64,000 nucleotides of DNA from assembly GCF_024868665.1 (NCBI RefSeq), contig NC_079891.1, positions 33,243,307 through 33,307,306 of the forward strand. The letters are read 5' to 3'. The notes beneath the pieces were generated by a model. The model made no database searches, had not been told where the DNA came from, and saw only the letters and a list, made by a program, of their open reading frames with translations. Origin of the DNA: Triplophysa rosa (taxonomy: Eukaryota; Chordata; Actinopteri; Cypriniformes; Nemacheilidae). Each line of letters opens with the position of its first letter. The first letter of the stretch is position 1. The position numbers were made by a program, and so were the translations under genes. Of this stretch, positions 26,701 to 36,310 are shown in pieces.

Positions 26701-29700
26701 GGACGGTCACTTCAGGGCGGAAGTGCATTTTCAGATTTTAACTGAAGATTATGAGGGCACATGAATTTTAAAAAGAAAATGACCCACATTGATAAGCTAT
26801 TCACTATAAACGCTGCAATACTTCATGAAAAAAATAAGATTTGTCATTTTTAATTTCACTGGAATTCCTGAATTCGTCGTTAATAACAAGTCAGGAGTAG
26901 GTTTGTGGTATTGACTCATAATCACATCATTAACCAGTATTATCAAAGTGGAGGATTCTCTCATGACCCTGAACATCTTTAAAACGTCTGCACTCCTCCC
27001 TCATCCAACTCGAACAAGCCTAAATCTTTCCACCTGGTTTAAAAACAGAACCACCCATTCTTTCCTTCATCATCGTCTGTCTTCGTTTATCTACTCGCAC
27101 AGCTGACTAACTGACTGTCTTTCCTCCTCTCTTTTGCCGGTCTAAATCGTTCTGCTAACGTAACTGGAGGTTGCTGCTGTTAAAACAGAACAAGTTGGCT
27201 TATAAGGCAGCATCTGAAGTTGGATGTGACGATTCTAAATGTTCAACACACGCTTATGGGTGTTGGTACTTACATTTTTATCTCTAGATGTGCTAGTCAA
27301 ATGACATCAAACCGACATTTCCCAAGAAATCGTACCAAACAGCTCAACTAACAGGAAATATATAAAAACAGGAGCTATAACGCATAAAGATCAGGATGTA
27401 GGGAGTTACACAGCCCAATGTCAGATTTCTGAAGCAGAACGATGACTTACTGCAGTAAAACCTTAGCTTAGCCTTTCCACAACACTGTCCGCATACCGTC
27501 GGTGATGTTTGATGCCGATCCAAGAATTCAGCGTGATGGTCCTGCTTTTCTTTGGCTAGCGGCGGGCGTGCTAATCCTCAGATTCTTGGCAGGTTTTTGA
27601 CAGCATAATGCAAGTATGAGTACTTTGATACCTTCCCTCAGTGTTTATAAAAGACTGCTGCATTAGTAGGCTGATACACACCCTTTCAATGGGGGATTCA
27701 CCACAATTAATACATCAACAAGTAGACACGCAAAGATGTGCTTTGGCCATAGAAGCCTACCTAGGGTCAATGAATTGACCTGTTTTTCTAAACAACTACA
27801 AAACCACAACTATTCCCCTCTTTCAGAAATTACCAAAGCCTTCTGTTCTAAAAAAAGTGGGTCACCTTTAACAAAACTATTATGAAGGCAACAACTAAAT
27901 GTCAGGATATGTACAGAACATCTGTTTCTGTTTCTTTAACAACCATAAAGGTTCAAACCTTTATGGTTTGATGCTTAGATAATTAGATTAGATTCAACTC
28001 AATAAACAACGCGTCTTTCATAATATACTAGCCGGCGTTGATCAGATCCATTTGTTAATGAAATGAAGATGTGTGCCATGAAAAGAGCCCTTAGTTTGCA
28101 GTACCTACAGGATGAAAGTGCTGGACCCAGACTATCACCCTTCCCAAATGACATAATTAGCTTAACAGGCCATTCTTGGCACTGAGATGAGATGAGATGG
28201 AAAGAAAAGAGGATGTGGCGTTTTTCAAGTGCTGAGAGCATTAATGCTGATATTCGGTCTGTGGACACAGTGACTGAGGTTGATGTGATTCTCAAACATT
28301 TCTTAAGAAGTTCTCAAATATTTTCTTAAAAACATCTTCATTTTTTTCGTAAGAATAAATGACATATGCTTTGTTAATGATTAGGGTTATTCATCTATAC
28401 AATAAACTTTGTTTGTGTAACAAGCGCCTCGTATTCTTACGTACAGTATATTAGCATGTGATGTGTTAAACAGCATTTACGATCGCATGTTAGCTAAAAT
28501 GTTAGAAAATTATATTTATTATAATACTTTCTGTGTGTTACTACGCCATATTTGTGACCCTCGCCGTTTCGAGTCGCTTTGTCCCAGAATAAATGTAAAA
28601 AAAAACACTTCTTTTTTAATAATGAAAGCTAAATAAGGGAGCTAGACCCTATCATAATTATATCGATAAACGTCAAAATGATGATTCTGGCTCAATACAA
28701 TACACATCACATGTGAAACAACCAAATACATTTTATTTTTAAATACATTATTTTAAGATGATATTTACGACAGCTTTTGTTTTTCGAGAATTTGGATTCT
28801 AAGATCAATCTTGAGGAAAAAAATGTAAGAGCTGTCTTAAGAAGTTAAGAACTTTTCCTTAAATTAGAATTTTCTTCTTAAGAATGTTTTGTGAATCCGG
28901 CCCAAGATCACGTAAATCCAAATGGGTTTGATGCCCAAGAAGCATTTCTAATAAAATGCGTCGCTTGAAGCGGCTGTCAAATGCGTAAACATTCCCCCTC
29001 ATGTTGTTGCAAACCCGTATGACTAGCTTTCTTCCATGGAAACCATCAGGAGATCAGTGTTGGGCAAGTTACTCTGAAAAAGTAATTAATTACTAGTTAC
29101 TAATTACATATTCAATAGTGTAATTAGATTACTGTACAAATTACTCTCTCCAAAAAGTATTTAGTTACTTATTACTAATTACTTTCTATATCCTACATCA
29201 ACCTTGATTAGTTAAGTGATTGAAGGTTAGACATGAAACGGCTTATTTAATTCATTAAAATAAGTAATATTAAACTACATAAAGTACTCTTATTAACTCA
29301 CCAAAGTATTACAAATGTGAGAATTATACATTAAAGCAAGTATTTTAAAGTTAGACTTTGAATTTTGATGTCAATTCCAATATTGCACACACATATATTA
29401 CACAAGTATTTAGTTTAATACATCAGAAGTAACTGTAATTAAATTACAGAAAATAAGAGTAATCCCTTACTTTACTTTTTCAAGGGGAAAGTAATTCAAT
29501 TACAGTAACTAATTACTTAGTAACTAGTTACACCCAACACTGCAGGAGATAATAGGCCAAACATTAGTGAATGACAGCTTAAGTCACCACTGTATTTGTA
29601 TGAAGAAAGACGCAATGAAAGTAAACGGCGACTGAGGCTGTCAACTCCTAACATTCTGCCTTTTGTGTGGCTTGGAAGAAAAAGTGTCATCAGGGTCTAA

Positions 29701-31799
29701 ACAAAGTGTGTGTGACGATAAGCATTTTCATTTTAAGGTGGCCTATCCCTTTAATTTTGCCCTTGGTCTACCTTCATGTCCAAAAGAGGAAGTTAACGCA
29801 GTTAGAGTAAACCTAGCAGGCCAGGTCAATGAATCAGTGCAGGAGAGACGTGATATTTTAGCTGCTCTCCACAGATCTTATTTTAGTCTTTGTGTATTTA
29901 TATTCACGCAGCAATGCTTTTTCATCATTACGTGTCAGCGAGCCATAGCCTGGCTCTAATGCTATTTGCAAAATTTAACAGGAGATTTTAGAGATCATAC
30001 AATAGGCTGTATTCTTATATTTTTTCTTTGTTTGGGTGGAGTGCCTTTCAGCCTTGAACTTTGAGATTTACCTGTAATCTTCCTACAATACAAGAAGGGT
30101 TGCCCCACTGTATATCAACCAGATTTATGAACTTGAAATAATGACAGGCTCCAAATACACAATAGAAATACAAGTTAACCAACATTCCATTCCAATCCAT
30201 AAAATGTCGCTGGATCACTTAGCATTAGCAACTACTAAGCACTAATGCTGTGTTCACATCAAACGCGAAGCGTCTCATTCCTCGCCCTCGGGAATAGCTC
30301 GTTATTTTCACGTGAGTGACGCAAAAAACATTGCATAACGGGCAGTGTCGTCACGCGTCCGGATGTGTCAAACAGTAGGTGTTAATGAGCTCTTTGCGTG
30401 AATTTCGAGTAGATATTTTTCAACCTGCGCGGAACACGCGATTGATGCGTGTTCATGGCCCGATGCGCGTCGCCCGGCGTATTTGCATTGACATTGTATG
30501 TAATTTACTTGCGCAAATCTCTTAATTCGTGTTTGCCGTCATAGCAGCACAACAGGACAACATCACATTTACGACCTATTAATGTTGTAACGCCAAACAA
30601 CATTGGCTTCTATTGTATGGACACAAAACCACTGAGACTTTTCTCCAAATATCTTCTTGTGTGTCATGCAGGTCTTGAATGACATAAGGGTGAACAAATG
30701 ATGATTTTTTATTTCTGAGTGAGCTATCCCTTTAAATGAGTTAAATCTCAACAGGAAGTTCATCCAAACGTCTGAACTTCAGTTCCTTAATTAAACTGGA
30801 AACACACAAACAGGTAAACCAAAACACCTGTTCTTAACCTCCAGATCCTGTCCGAGCCACGAAAGGGTGTGAATGATCCAGACAGGTGCTGTGCGCACTG
30901 GGAAATGGATCATCTCTTGCAATGGAGTTAACAGCTTAGCCATCTGGGAGACAGGCACGTGCCTGTGTGAATATATCCCACTATGTCCACCCAACGACAT
31001 GCAAAGCGTCTGTGTGGCTTCACTGTATACCATAAACAAAACCTCACATGCGTCTCAGTTAAGCTGGTAAAGCTGTTATGGGTGCTGGCAGGGGACACAA
31101 AACGGGTTTAAGCGGGGACGTGACTCACAGCATGTTGTGGCGTAACAGGTCGATATTTGAAAAACCAATGAAGCTATTTAAAATGATTGTTCACCCAAAA
31201 ATGAGAACTCTTTTGACTTCCTTTCTTCTGCAGAACACAAAAGAAGATATTTTGAAGAATGTTGGTAACCAAACAACTTTGGACCCCTTTGACTTCCGTA
31301 TAGACACAACCACTTTTCTCGAAATATCTTCTTTTGTGTTCTACAGAAGAAAGGGTCATACAGGTTTAGAATGACACGAGGGTGAATAAATGATGACAGA
31401 ATTTTTTTGTTTGTTAAGTAGACAGCTAAGCTCCTGTTGAAAAATAGAGTTTGTGGCTACTTTTAGTTAGTTACACTCCAAGACCCCATGTCCAAAATAG
31501 CCCCCCACCCTTATAGGGTACACTATTTCAAGGGACAGACATTTTTAGTGGTGTCCGATATTAACTGTGTCGCTCACATGTTTTCATTCACTCCTTCAAG
31601 TCAACTATATCAGTGAAGTAATATAGGAAACATAGGAAACAGTGAATGAGGGTACATTTAGTCCATGAGACCCTCCACTGACCTTTGAGATGAGCTCATC
31701 GTGATTGGCGAGGTGCGCCCGGCAGTGGATGCAGCTGTATGTTCTGTGACAGTTGGGCAGGTAAGCCTGGAAAGTCTTTGACTTTGTCATCTTTACCAT
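20215..31799 (-). CDS. ypel1: ypel1, yippee-like protein (complete, 4 coding exons)
   Basis: Joining 31799-31683, 23772-23729, 23356-23248 and 20304-20215 on the minus strand gives a 119-residue protein with consistent phases and GT-AG introns. It is the usual YPEL1 length and matches vertebrate YPEL1 almost throughout as I recall it, beginning [17 protein letters not shown] and ending HMIKDNGWE. The protein is one yippee domain, a zinc-binding fold using two CxxC pairs, here C23/C26 and C79/C82. YPEL proteins are found in the nucleus and near centrosomes and spindle structures; biochemical role not established. YPEL2-4 are very similar, but [17 protein letters not shown] and the ppil2/mapk1 neighbours favour ypel1. 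The start ATG has G at -3 and +4. The first coding exon is open upstream to its acceptor, but the proposed 5' exon supplies an in-frame TGA (34029-34027). Confidence 0.96.
20724..20764. repeat. (GA)n microsatellite
   Basis: About 20 uninterrupted GA dinucleotides in the last ypel1 intron. Confidence 0.95.
20875..22030. mobile_element. Family A TTAA MITE enlarged by an internal minisatellite
   Basis: The outer ends are TTAAAGGCACAGTTCACCC (20875) and GAGCTGCCTCTTTAA (22030). The right half and centre (21700-22030) are an ordinary foldback element with GAACACAGAGAAAGATATCT and its complement. The left arm is expanded by the 42-bp array at 20898-21695, making the element about 1.16 kb, roughly three times normal. 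It lies in the last intron of ypel1. Confidence 0.9.
20898..21695 (+). repeat. 42-bp minisatellite, 19 copies
   Basis: Nineteen head-to-tail 42-bp units occupy exactly 798 bp, each carrying ATGAAAATGCTGTCATCATT and AAAGGGGTACTTCACCC. The first unit reads AAAATTCTG as in normal MITE arms; the other eighteen share a T-to-G change (AAAATGCTG), so they derive from one mutated unit. Because 42 is divisible by three and no stop falls in one frame, the array produces a spurious 301-codon open frame with a 14-residue period. Confidence 0.97.
22307..22678. mobile_element. TTAA MITE (family C, AAAGTCACCATGAAA ends), copy 1
   Basis: It starts ATTAAAGTCACCATGAAATC and ends GTTTCATGATGACTTTAAGC. It contains TTTAATCAAAAAC, a CACTTGTAATC block and CGTGCA words shared with the inverted copy at 57484-57860. 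A diverged relative may lie at 26454-26765. The 86-codon open frame inside is not a gene. Confidence 0.7.
22679..23247. other. ypel1 intron 4 remainder
   Basis: Unique-looking intron sequence up to the donor of coding exon 3; nothing recognised. Confidence 0.4.
23248..23356 (-). CDS. ypel1: ypel1 coding exon 3 (residues 54-90)
   Basis: A 109-bp exon encoding [16 protein letters not shown], the second zinc pair C79/C82 (YCENC) and TTLGWKY. Acceptor TTCTTCTCAG, donor GTAAGT. Confidence 0.95.
23729..23772 (-). CDS. ypel1: ypel1 coding exon 2 (residues 40-54)
   Basis: A 44-bp exon encoding [14 protein letters not shown] plus two bases of Val54. Acceptor CCTTCTAG, donor GTAAGT. Confidence 0.95.
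24289..24513. mobile_element. Family A TTAA MITE, decayed right end
   Basis: Starts TTAAAGGGACAGTTCACCC; the centre contains TTCTTTTGTGTTCTGCAGAA. The right arm stops after CATGAGGATT without the expected terminus. Confidence 0.75.
24545..24612. mobile_element. Tiny foldback element, TATACAGCCGCAGAAAA ends
   Basis: A 68-bp palindrome: TATACAGCCGCAGAAAAAA at the left and TTTTTTCTGCGGCTATATA at the right. The ends match those of the larger nested element at 48281-49804, so it is probably an internal-deletion derivative of the same family. Confidence 0.75.
26454..26765. repeat. Possible diverged family C MITE
   Basis: It begins TTTAAAGTCCTCGTCAACCGG and contains ACTTCCGTATTC, GAGTGAAAAGG and GATTGGATG words seen in family C copies at 22307 and 57484. 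Termini are weak. Confidence 0.4.
28296..28905. repeat. Possible CTTAAGAA-type dispersed repeat
   Basis: It is flanked by TTCTTAAGAAGTTCTCAAAT at the left and TTCTTAAGAATGTTTTGTGA followed by ATCCGGCCC at the right. I associate these words with a fish repeat. Boundaries and family uncertain. Confidence 0.35.
29055..29542. mobile_element. hAT MITE, CAGTGTTGGGCAAGTTACT ends
   Basis: The left end is CAGTGTTGGGCAAGTTACT and the right end AGTTACACCCAACACTG. The interior is rich in AGTAATTAATTACTAGTTAC. A perfect 8-bp target duplication caggagat flanks it (29047-29054 and 29543-29550). No coding capacity; intronic in ypel1. Confidence 0.93.
30240..30560 (+). repeat. CpG-rich dispersed repeat, TGCTGTGTTCACATC type
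   Basis: It starts ATGCTGTGTTCACATCAAAC, a beginning shared by a common fish repeat, and is rich in ACGCG/CGCGT words. The right end merges into a partial family A MITE. Confidence 0.5.
30590..30737. mobile_element. Family A TTAA MITE, right half only
   Basis: Begins at the centre (CCAAACAACATTGGCTTC) and ends GAGTGAGCTATCCCTTTAA. The left arm is absent. Confidence 0.75.
31178..31410. mobile_element. Family A TTAA MITE
   Basis: Starts TTAAAATGATTGTTCACCC; the arms meet around GAACACAAAAGAAGATATTT and AAATATCTTCTTTTGTGTTC. The right arm ends ATGATGACAGAATTTTTTTG with the last bases diverged. It lies 270 bp 3' of the ypel1 coding exon 1 donor. Confidence 0.85.
31683..31799 (-). CDS. ypel1: ypel1 coding exon 1 (residues 1-39)
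   Basis: Encodes [10 protein letters not shown] through NHDELISK, including the first zinc pair C23/C26. The donor after AAG is GTCAGT. The exon continues 5' as untranslated sequence to an acceptor TTCTTCTGTCAG, putting its 5' edge at 31871. Confidence 0.95.
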
Positions 31800-31871
31800 C
31801 TCACAGTCGTGGGGCTCCTCGCTGGGTTCCTCCGGGCTGGCGCTGGACGAGTTGCAGCTCCGCTGAACTTG
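31800..31871 (-). other. ypel1: ypel1 5' UTR part of exon 2
   Basis: Seventy-two bases lie between a good acceptor (TTCTTCTGTCAG) and the ATG. They remain open in frame with the ATG, coding a Ser/Glu/Pro-rich stretch, so an N-terminal extension would be possible if an upstream exon supplied an in-frame ATG. The candidate first exons ending at 34012 and 35029 instead carry in-frame stops. Confidence 0.6.
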
Positions 31872-34011
31872 CTGACAGAAGAAACACTGGAAGATGCAAG
31901 CAAAAGCCGTCGTTGTTGTGGAGTGGGTGTGTGGCACGCTCCACACAGACACCACGGGAGAAAATACCACCTGGAAAGAGATGGAGAGCCAAAGGACTGA
32001 GAAAGAGCTCTTATTCATGGGACTAAACGTAGCCTGTGTTTCGTGCAACAAAAGATGCACTGATGAAAAATCTGCGAGGGAATGAAAATCAAATGAAAGA
32101 GAACGAAAACTATTATTTCTTCTTTATTTGTGACAGGTTAAGAAGTATTATCAGCCTGCGAGGCATTGTGTGACTGATGAAACATGAATAACAATGATTC
32201 CCCTCGAGTAAATACTGCATATTTAAGGTTTGCTTTTAGCCAACAACCTTTGTTTAGGCATGTCAAAAATGAGAACCAGATGCCCTGTTCATCAAGATTC
32301 TCTTTATTGCCATTATGGGACATTCATTCATTGCAAAGCAACATTTGTAACATCTTGTTTACCTACATCAAACTTTCTTTTTCTTTTTTAAAACAACACT
32401 AAAGAACCTAATAATCCGTGTTAGGTTTCACACGTCTCCTTATTGACACTAACAAAGGAAATATACTAATTATGCAATACCAAGACACGTATATAATCAT
32501 TCCCACTGTATATTTATCAGAAATCCATTGCATCACCATGTGATTCTGTTACATCACAGTACATTTATCTGGGGGGGGTTCAGGAACACGTAATGCAATG
32601 ACATACAAGTATGTGGAAGAAAACTAACACTCATCTATAGTGTTAAAGGAAAAAAGTTTCCATACGTAACTATTAACTATGTTTAGGAAATGTAGTGTAT
32701 TGTGATACACTCGCGGATTATTGTTGTTTTTATCACTGTCATGCTTTAAAATGGCTTGTCGGCGTTTATCATTACACAATTACACACACACAAATACGAA
32801 AATAACAGTAAACTATACAATGCGCTAACGAGGGTACAAGCAACACTGCGCGAAAGAATAACACGGAAACTTCCGCCTTAGAACAGGAAGCTGCTAACCA
32901 TGCGTACCAACAAAGCGCACGCTCGGCTACAGGCGCGCGCACGTGCGCAAATAGAGCGAGCGGTACGCGCAATGTGGAAGTGAGAGCTTGTTTACCTGTA
33001 AACGTCGCACTTTTAAACGTATCTGTTTTTGTCGCGTGTGGTTATTGCGTGAATCAATGTACAAGGCAAAAGATTTCCTATATTTAATCGTATTAATGCG
33101 AAATTTATTGTGAACGCAAAACAATACGTTTATAAAATTGGATGCTTCCGTTTTTAATAGATGTCCTTAGTAAACATCGCGTTACAAGAGTCTAAAGTTG
33201 TCGACAAAGAAATTAACTTAAAGGTTTTTAATCAAATTGTAACAAATGTAATTGGCTACCGAGTATGTAGTTGAAATGGGAACAAAAGAAGTGCGTAAAC
33301 AAACATAAATTTACATCAAAATATATACTTTAAAAGACGACCAACAGCAGACAAAGGAGGTTCATGAGCGCGTGTTAACCTGAACGGATAAAGCCAATCA
33401 TGAAGTGAAGACTGGGATTAGGAAAAAATAATAACTATAATAAATATTTCATCAAAAACCCAAAATAGCCAGTAACTAGTCACTTATATAACAGCAACTA
33501 TCGTCGAATGCAACTTTTCCGCATAAGGCATCAATTTGTCCTTTTTGTTTTACTTAGTGACAAACAACAAAGCAAGATGTTAACCGATGCAATTCAGCAG
33601 CTCATGTAGGGCAACAAAGGGTCACCAGTGACAAAAGGTGCAAATCGACTGTTGTCAGCGAGATCTTTTAATGCAAACAACAAAGAAACTGCGACCAACG
33701 TGGATACAAAACAAAGACTCCTCACGCGCTTTGTTACACAAAACCAGGAAGCGCATGGAGAGCGATACAGAAACAGAAAAAAACTGTTTTGCTTTCAGCA
33801 AACACGTATGACAACATGAAAGTGTGCTTCTTTTGACTGACAAATACAATGTATTGTTTTTATTGCACACGTTTAACAGCTCAAACAACAATCTCAAGAC
33901 ATACAAAAAATACATGATATTTCTGTCGTACAAACAAGCGTTATAAAGCAATGATTATTTGTTCATATATTGAACATACGAGTGTCTAATCAGTAAAAGA
34001 TCCCAACTTAC
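31872..34011 (-). other. ypel1: ypel1 first intron (inferred)
   Basis: Between the acceptor at 31872-31873 and the proposed donor GTAAGT at 34006-34011. It holds a poly-G run near 32571-32578 and a CpG-rich cluster at 32880-32980 with GCGCACG and CACGTGCGC words, which could be an internal promoter. No repeat family recognised. Confidence 0.45.
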
Positions 34012-34230
34012 CACCTGAACTGGACCTCAATGCTTAGTTTGGCATAGATTTTATGTAAGGAAACAGTTTCTTTTTTCCTCAAGGTATGCTTTGTGATTTG
34101 TTTTTGGTTTCTGCCGTCTTGTCTCGATGTGGATACCGCGTGAGACCTCAAACTGAGCCTATCTGACAGTTTTGTGTGTCGGTTAAGCTCCACATTTCTC
34201 TCGTCTTTGTTGCACTCTTTGTGTTTGTGA
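34012..34230 (-). other. ypel1: Candidate ypel1 5' non-coding exon 1
   Basis: On the minus strand GTTCAGGTG is followed by the donor GTAAGT at 34011-34006, and a promoter-like CRE/GC-box lies just upstream at 34253-34280. Spliced to the acceptor at 31871, it places TGA (34029-34027) in frame with the ypel1 ATG, which supports that ATG as the start. The transcription start is estimated only. Confidence 0.5.
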
Positions 34231-34252
34231 TAGACTTGGTGCTTTGTGACGC

Positions 34253-34280
34253 TGACGTCACCGGGGAAGGCGGGGCGTCG
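34253..34280 (-). promoter_or_regulatory. ypel1: CRE plus GC box, candidate ypel1 promoter
   Basis: A full palindromic cAMP-response element TGACGTCA (34253-34260) is followed, away from the gene, by CCGGGGAAGGCGGGGCGTCG, which reads as a CCCCGCC GC box on the minus strand. The surroundings are CpG-enriched. This arrangement immediately upstream of a donor-terminated exon suggests a CREB/ATF-responsive core promoter. Confidence 0.5.
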
Positions 34281-35028
34281 CCTGACAGGCTTGCGAACTA
34301 TCAAATGGGCGCGCTGAGAGGGCGTGGTCACTGTCAAAGCAAAAACAATCCCGGATGTGTAAATAAATACAAGGTAACCTCAAGATTATTATTATTATTC
34401 AAATTTTTCAACAGGTCCCCTAAAAAGACACTTCTCTGTTATAAAAGTACATTGATTTTTTTTTACTGAAATGTTTTAGTTTGAGAGGAAACATCGTTTT
34501 AGTTGAATTAAACAATTTAATGATCATTAAATAGTTTCGTCATTAATGCATTGCAGTCAAATCTTATTTAATTCCACGTAGACTGGGAACTCACTGGCCA
34601 TGTCACTGATTCATTTTTAGTTTACAATACACAAATAAAGACCTATATATATTGAAAACATGTATCATCATGTAACATTATATGTTATGTAATGTTATAT
34701 TACCACGAAAAGGGCGCAATGCTGAATAAAGGCTTATAGGATGGGGATTTATCCCTGACACCACTTAAGAAATGGCCTCATCTTTATGCGTCAGAGAGCA
34801 TCTGCTACGCCTTATAAATAAGTGAAGAGCTCGCTTAAAATAAACGCTCACAGAAAAAACACAACCCAACATTTTGGTTAGTGTGCTCCAACTATAGCGT
34901 CAGATGCAATGCGTCGACGTGTAGAGTAACGTTATAATAAAACTTCCGTGATGAGCATTGACACAAATGTAATTGTGATCAAATTATTGATAACGTGTTT
35001 AAAAACAAGTAATGCATTAGGTACTTAC

Positions 35029-35150
35029 GGAGGTAGTCGCAGTAATCCAACGAGATATCGATTATCAACAGTTTTAAAAGAGGTAAATAAAGGAAGCGAT
35101 CACTAAATAAGCCTGTCGCGTCGCCGCCACTGTGCTGATGATGTCATATG
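35029..35150 (-). promoter_or_regulatory. Candidate alternative ypel1 first exon and promoter
   Basis: Minus-strand GACTACCTCC is followed by GTAAGTACC (donor from 35028 down). Upstream are GGCGGCGACGCGAC and a CRE-like TGATGATGTCAT. An in-frame TAA precedes the junction if spliced to the ypel1 acceptor. Speculative. Confidence 0.3.
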
Positions 35151-35478
35151 TTTTTATTCTGCGTCCCATTTTATAACACGTTCCCCGCGCCATGGCAACC
35201 CATCGTAAAGCTCTTTACACTAACCCTAGTTAATTATTACCCAGAATATAACAGAAAAATATGTACTTATTTTTACGCTTAATTGCGTCGTGTTTTTCAG
35301 GCTTAGGCTGTGTATAATTTAAAAGCTCAGCACTCCAATGTGACCTTCGCTGAAGCACTCAGATAAACAACGTTACATCAAATATGCAAAGCACACAGTT
35401 ATTGGCGTTTGCGTGGGGAAATATTTTAAAATCTCAAAAGAAAACATGACAAATGTCGCAATGTACAGAACGCAATAC

Positions 35479-35700
35479 CTTTTGGGTGGACGTGGACGAA
35501 CTGTTCTGCCCACTGCAGGATTTCTCATTCAGGAGCGCTGCTGTGATGCCCGCATGTGTCACGACCGTCCAAGATGATGCTGTTGTTGTTTAGACTTCGC
35601 TATTCATCTTCAGCTCTGCGGGTTTGTTGAATGAGACTTAGATTGGGTCACGTCAGCGGGGGTCGCGCCACGCTCGCGTACATTTGAATAGCTCCGCTTT
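35479..35700 (-). promoter_or_regulatory. Candidate alternative ypel1 first exon and promoter
   Basis: Minus-strand GTCCACCCAAAAG is followed by the donor GTATTG at 35478. The sequence above it is CpG-richer than its surroundings (GGGGGTCGCGCCACGCTCGCG near 35657-35676 on the plus strand). Speculative. Confidence 0.28.
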
Positions 35701-36059
35701 TCATTCACAAATACTTTGCAGACGATCTTACTTTTCTGGAGTCAGGAATGTAAAATGCATCAACACAAACTTAATTAATTCCGAGCAAACGTAACGTTTC
35801 TATGCAATTTCCAAACGCAACATTAAACAAGACAACGGATTTAAACAATAAATCTAAAACAAATGATAAAAAAAGCGAAATTTAAAATGGTAGTATCTGT
35901 AATGAAGCCTATGTAAATGCGAGACGTAGTTTTTATCAGTTACCACACGAAAGTTCAACAACTAAAAATCAACAAAGCAGTTTGTTTTGATTACCATCCT
36001 CTTCAACGTTTTCATCGTTATTGAAGAAAATATGGGTTTGTTATGACGACATTCTCTTC

Positions 36060-36310
36060 CACAGACGTGACAACCAATCAGATTTAGGCTTCACGCGTCT
36101 AACCAATCAGTAGCGAAGAGAGATCGCCCGACGAGCCAATCACAGTGGTCTCTGTGCTCCAGACAAACGCAGAACCCGCGCGCACTGCATCTCTCGCTTG
36201 TTTTTGATAATGCGCGCTGCCGACCGCGACACGTGCCAAAGTCAGGGCGGCGGCGCGCGCCATACAGGACTTATCGCCATAACACGTGGTCAAGGTAAAC
36301 AGCGTAAAGC
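36060..36310. promoter_or_regulatory. CpG-rich segment with three CCAAT boxes
   Basis: CCAAT occurs at 36074, 36103 and 36136, roughly 30 bp apart, as ACCAATCAG, ACCAATCAG and GCCAATCAC. They are followed by CpG-dense sequence (CGCGCGCACTGC, GCGCGCTGCCGACCGCGACACG, GGCGGCGGCGCGCGCC) to about 36262. This looks like an NF-Y-type CpG promoter. It could serve a distal ypel1 start or an unseen non-coding transcript on either strand. No coding exon attached. Confidence 0.45.

Larger units (their letters stand above)
23773..31682 (-). other. ypel1: ypel1 large intron between coding exons 1 and 2
   Basis: A 7.9-kb intron holding the mobile elements listed separately (24289-24513, 24545-24612, 29055-29542, 30240-30735, 31178-31410). 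The intervening 24613-29054 is otherwise unremarkable apart from a diverged repeat at 26454-26765 and a hairpin at 27941-27968. No further exon fits the protein. Confidence 0.7.

Noticed and set aside
31605..32060. 151-codon open frame as a single-exon gene
   Set aside because: Its middle is ypel1 coding exon 1; both ends are intron or 5' UTR read-through beyond clear splice sites.
32880..33040. Definite ypel1 first exon with donor near 32995
   Set aside because: The donor CAG/GTAAAC is present but no further support was seen, so it is kept only as a low-interest finding and not listed as an exon.
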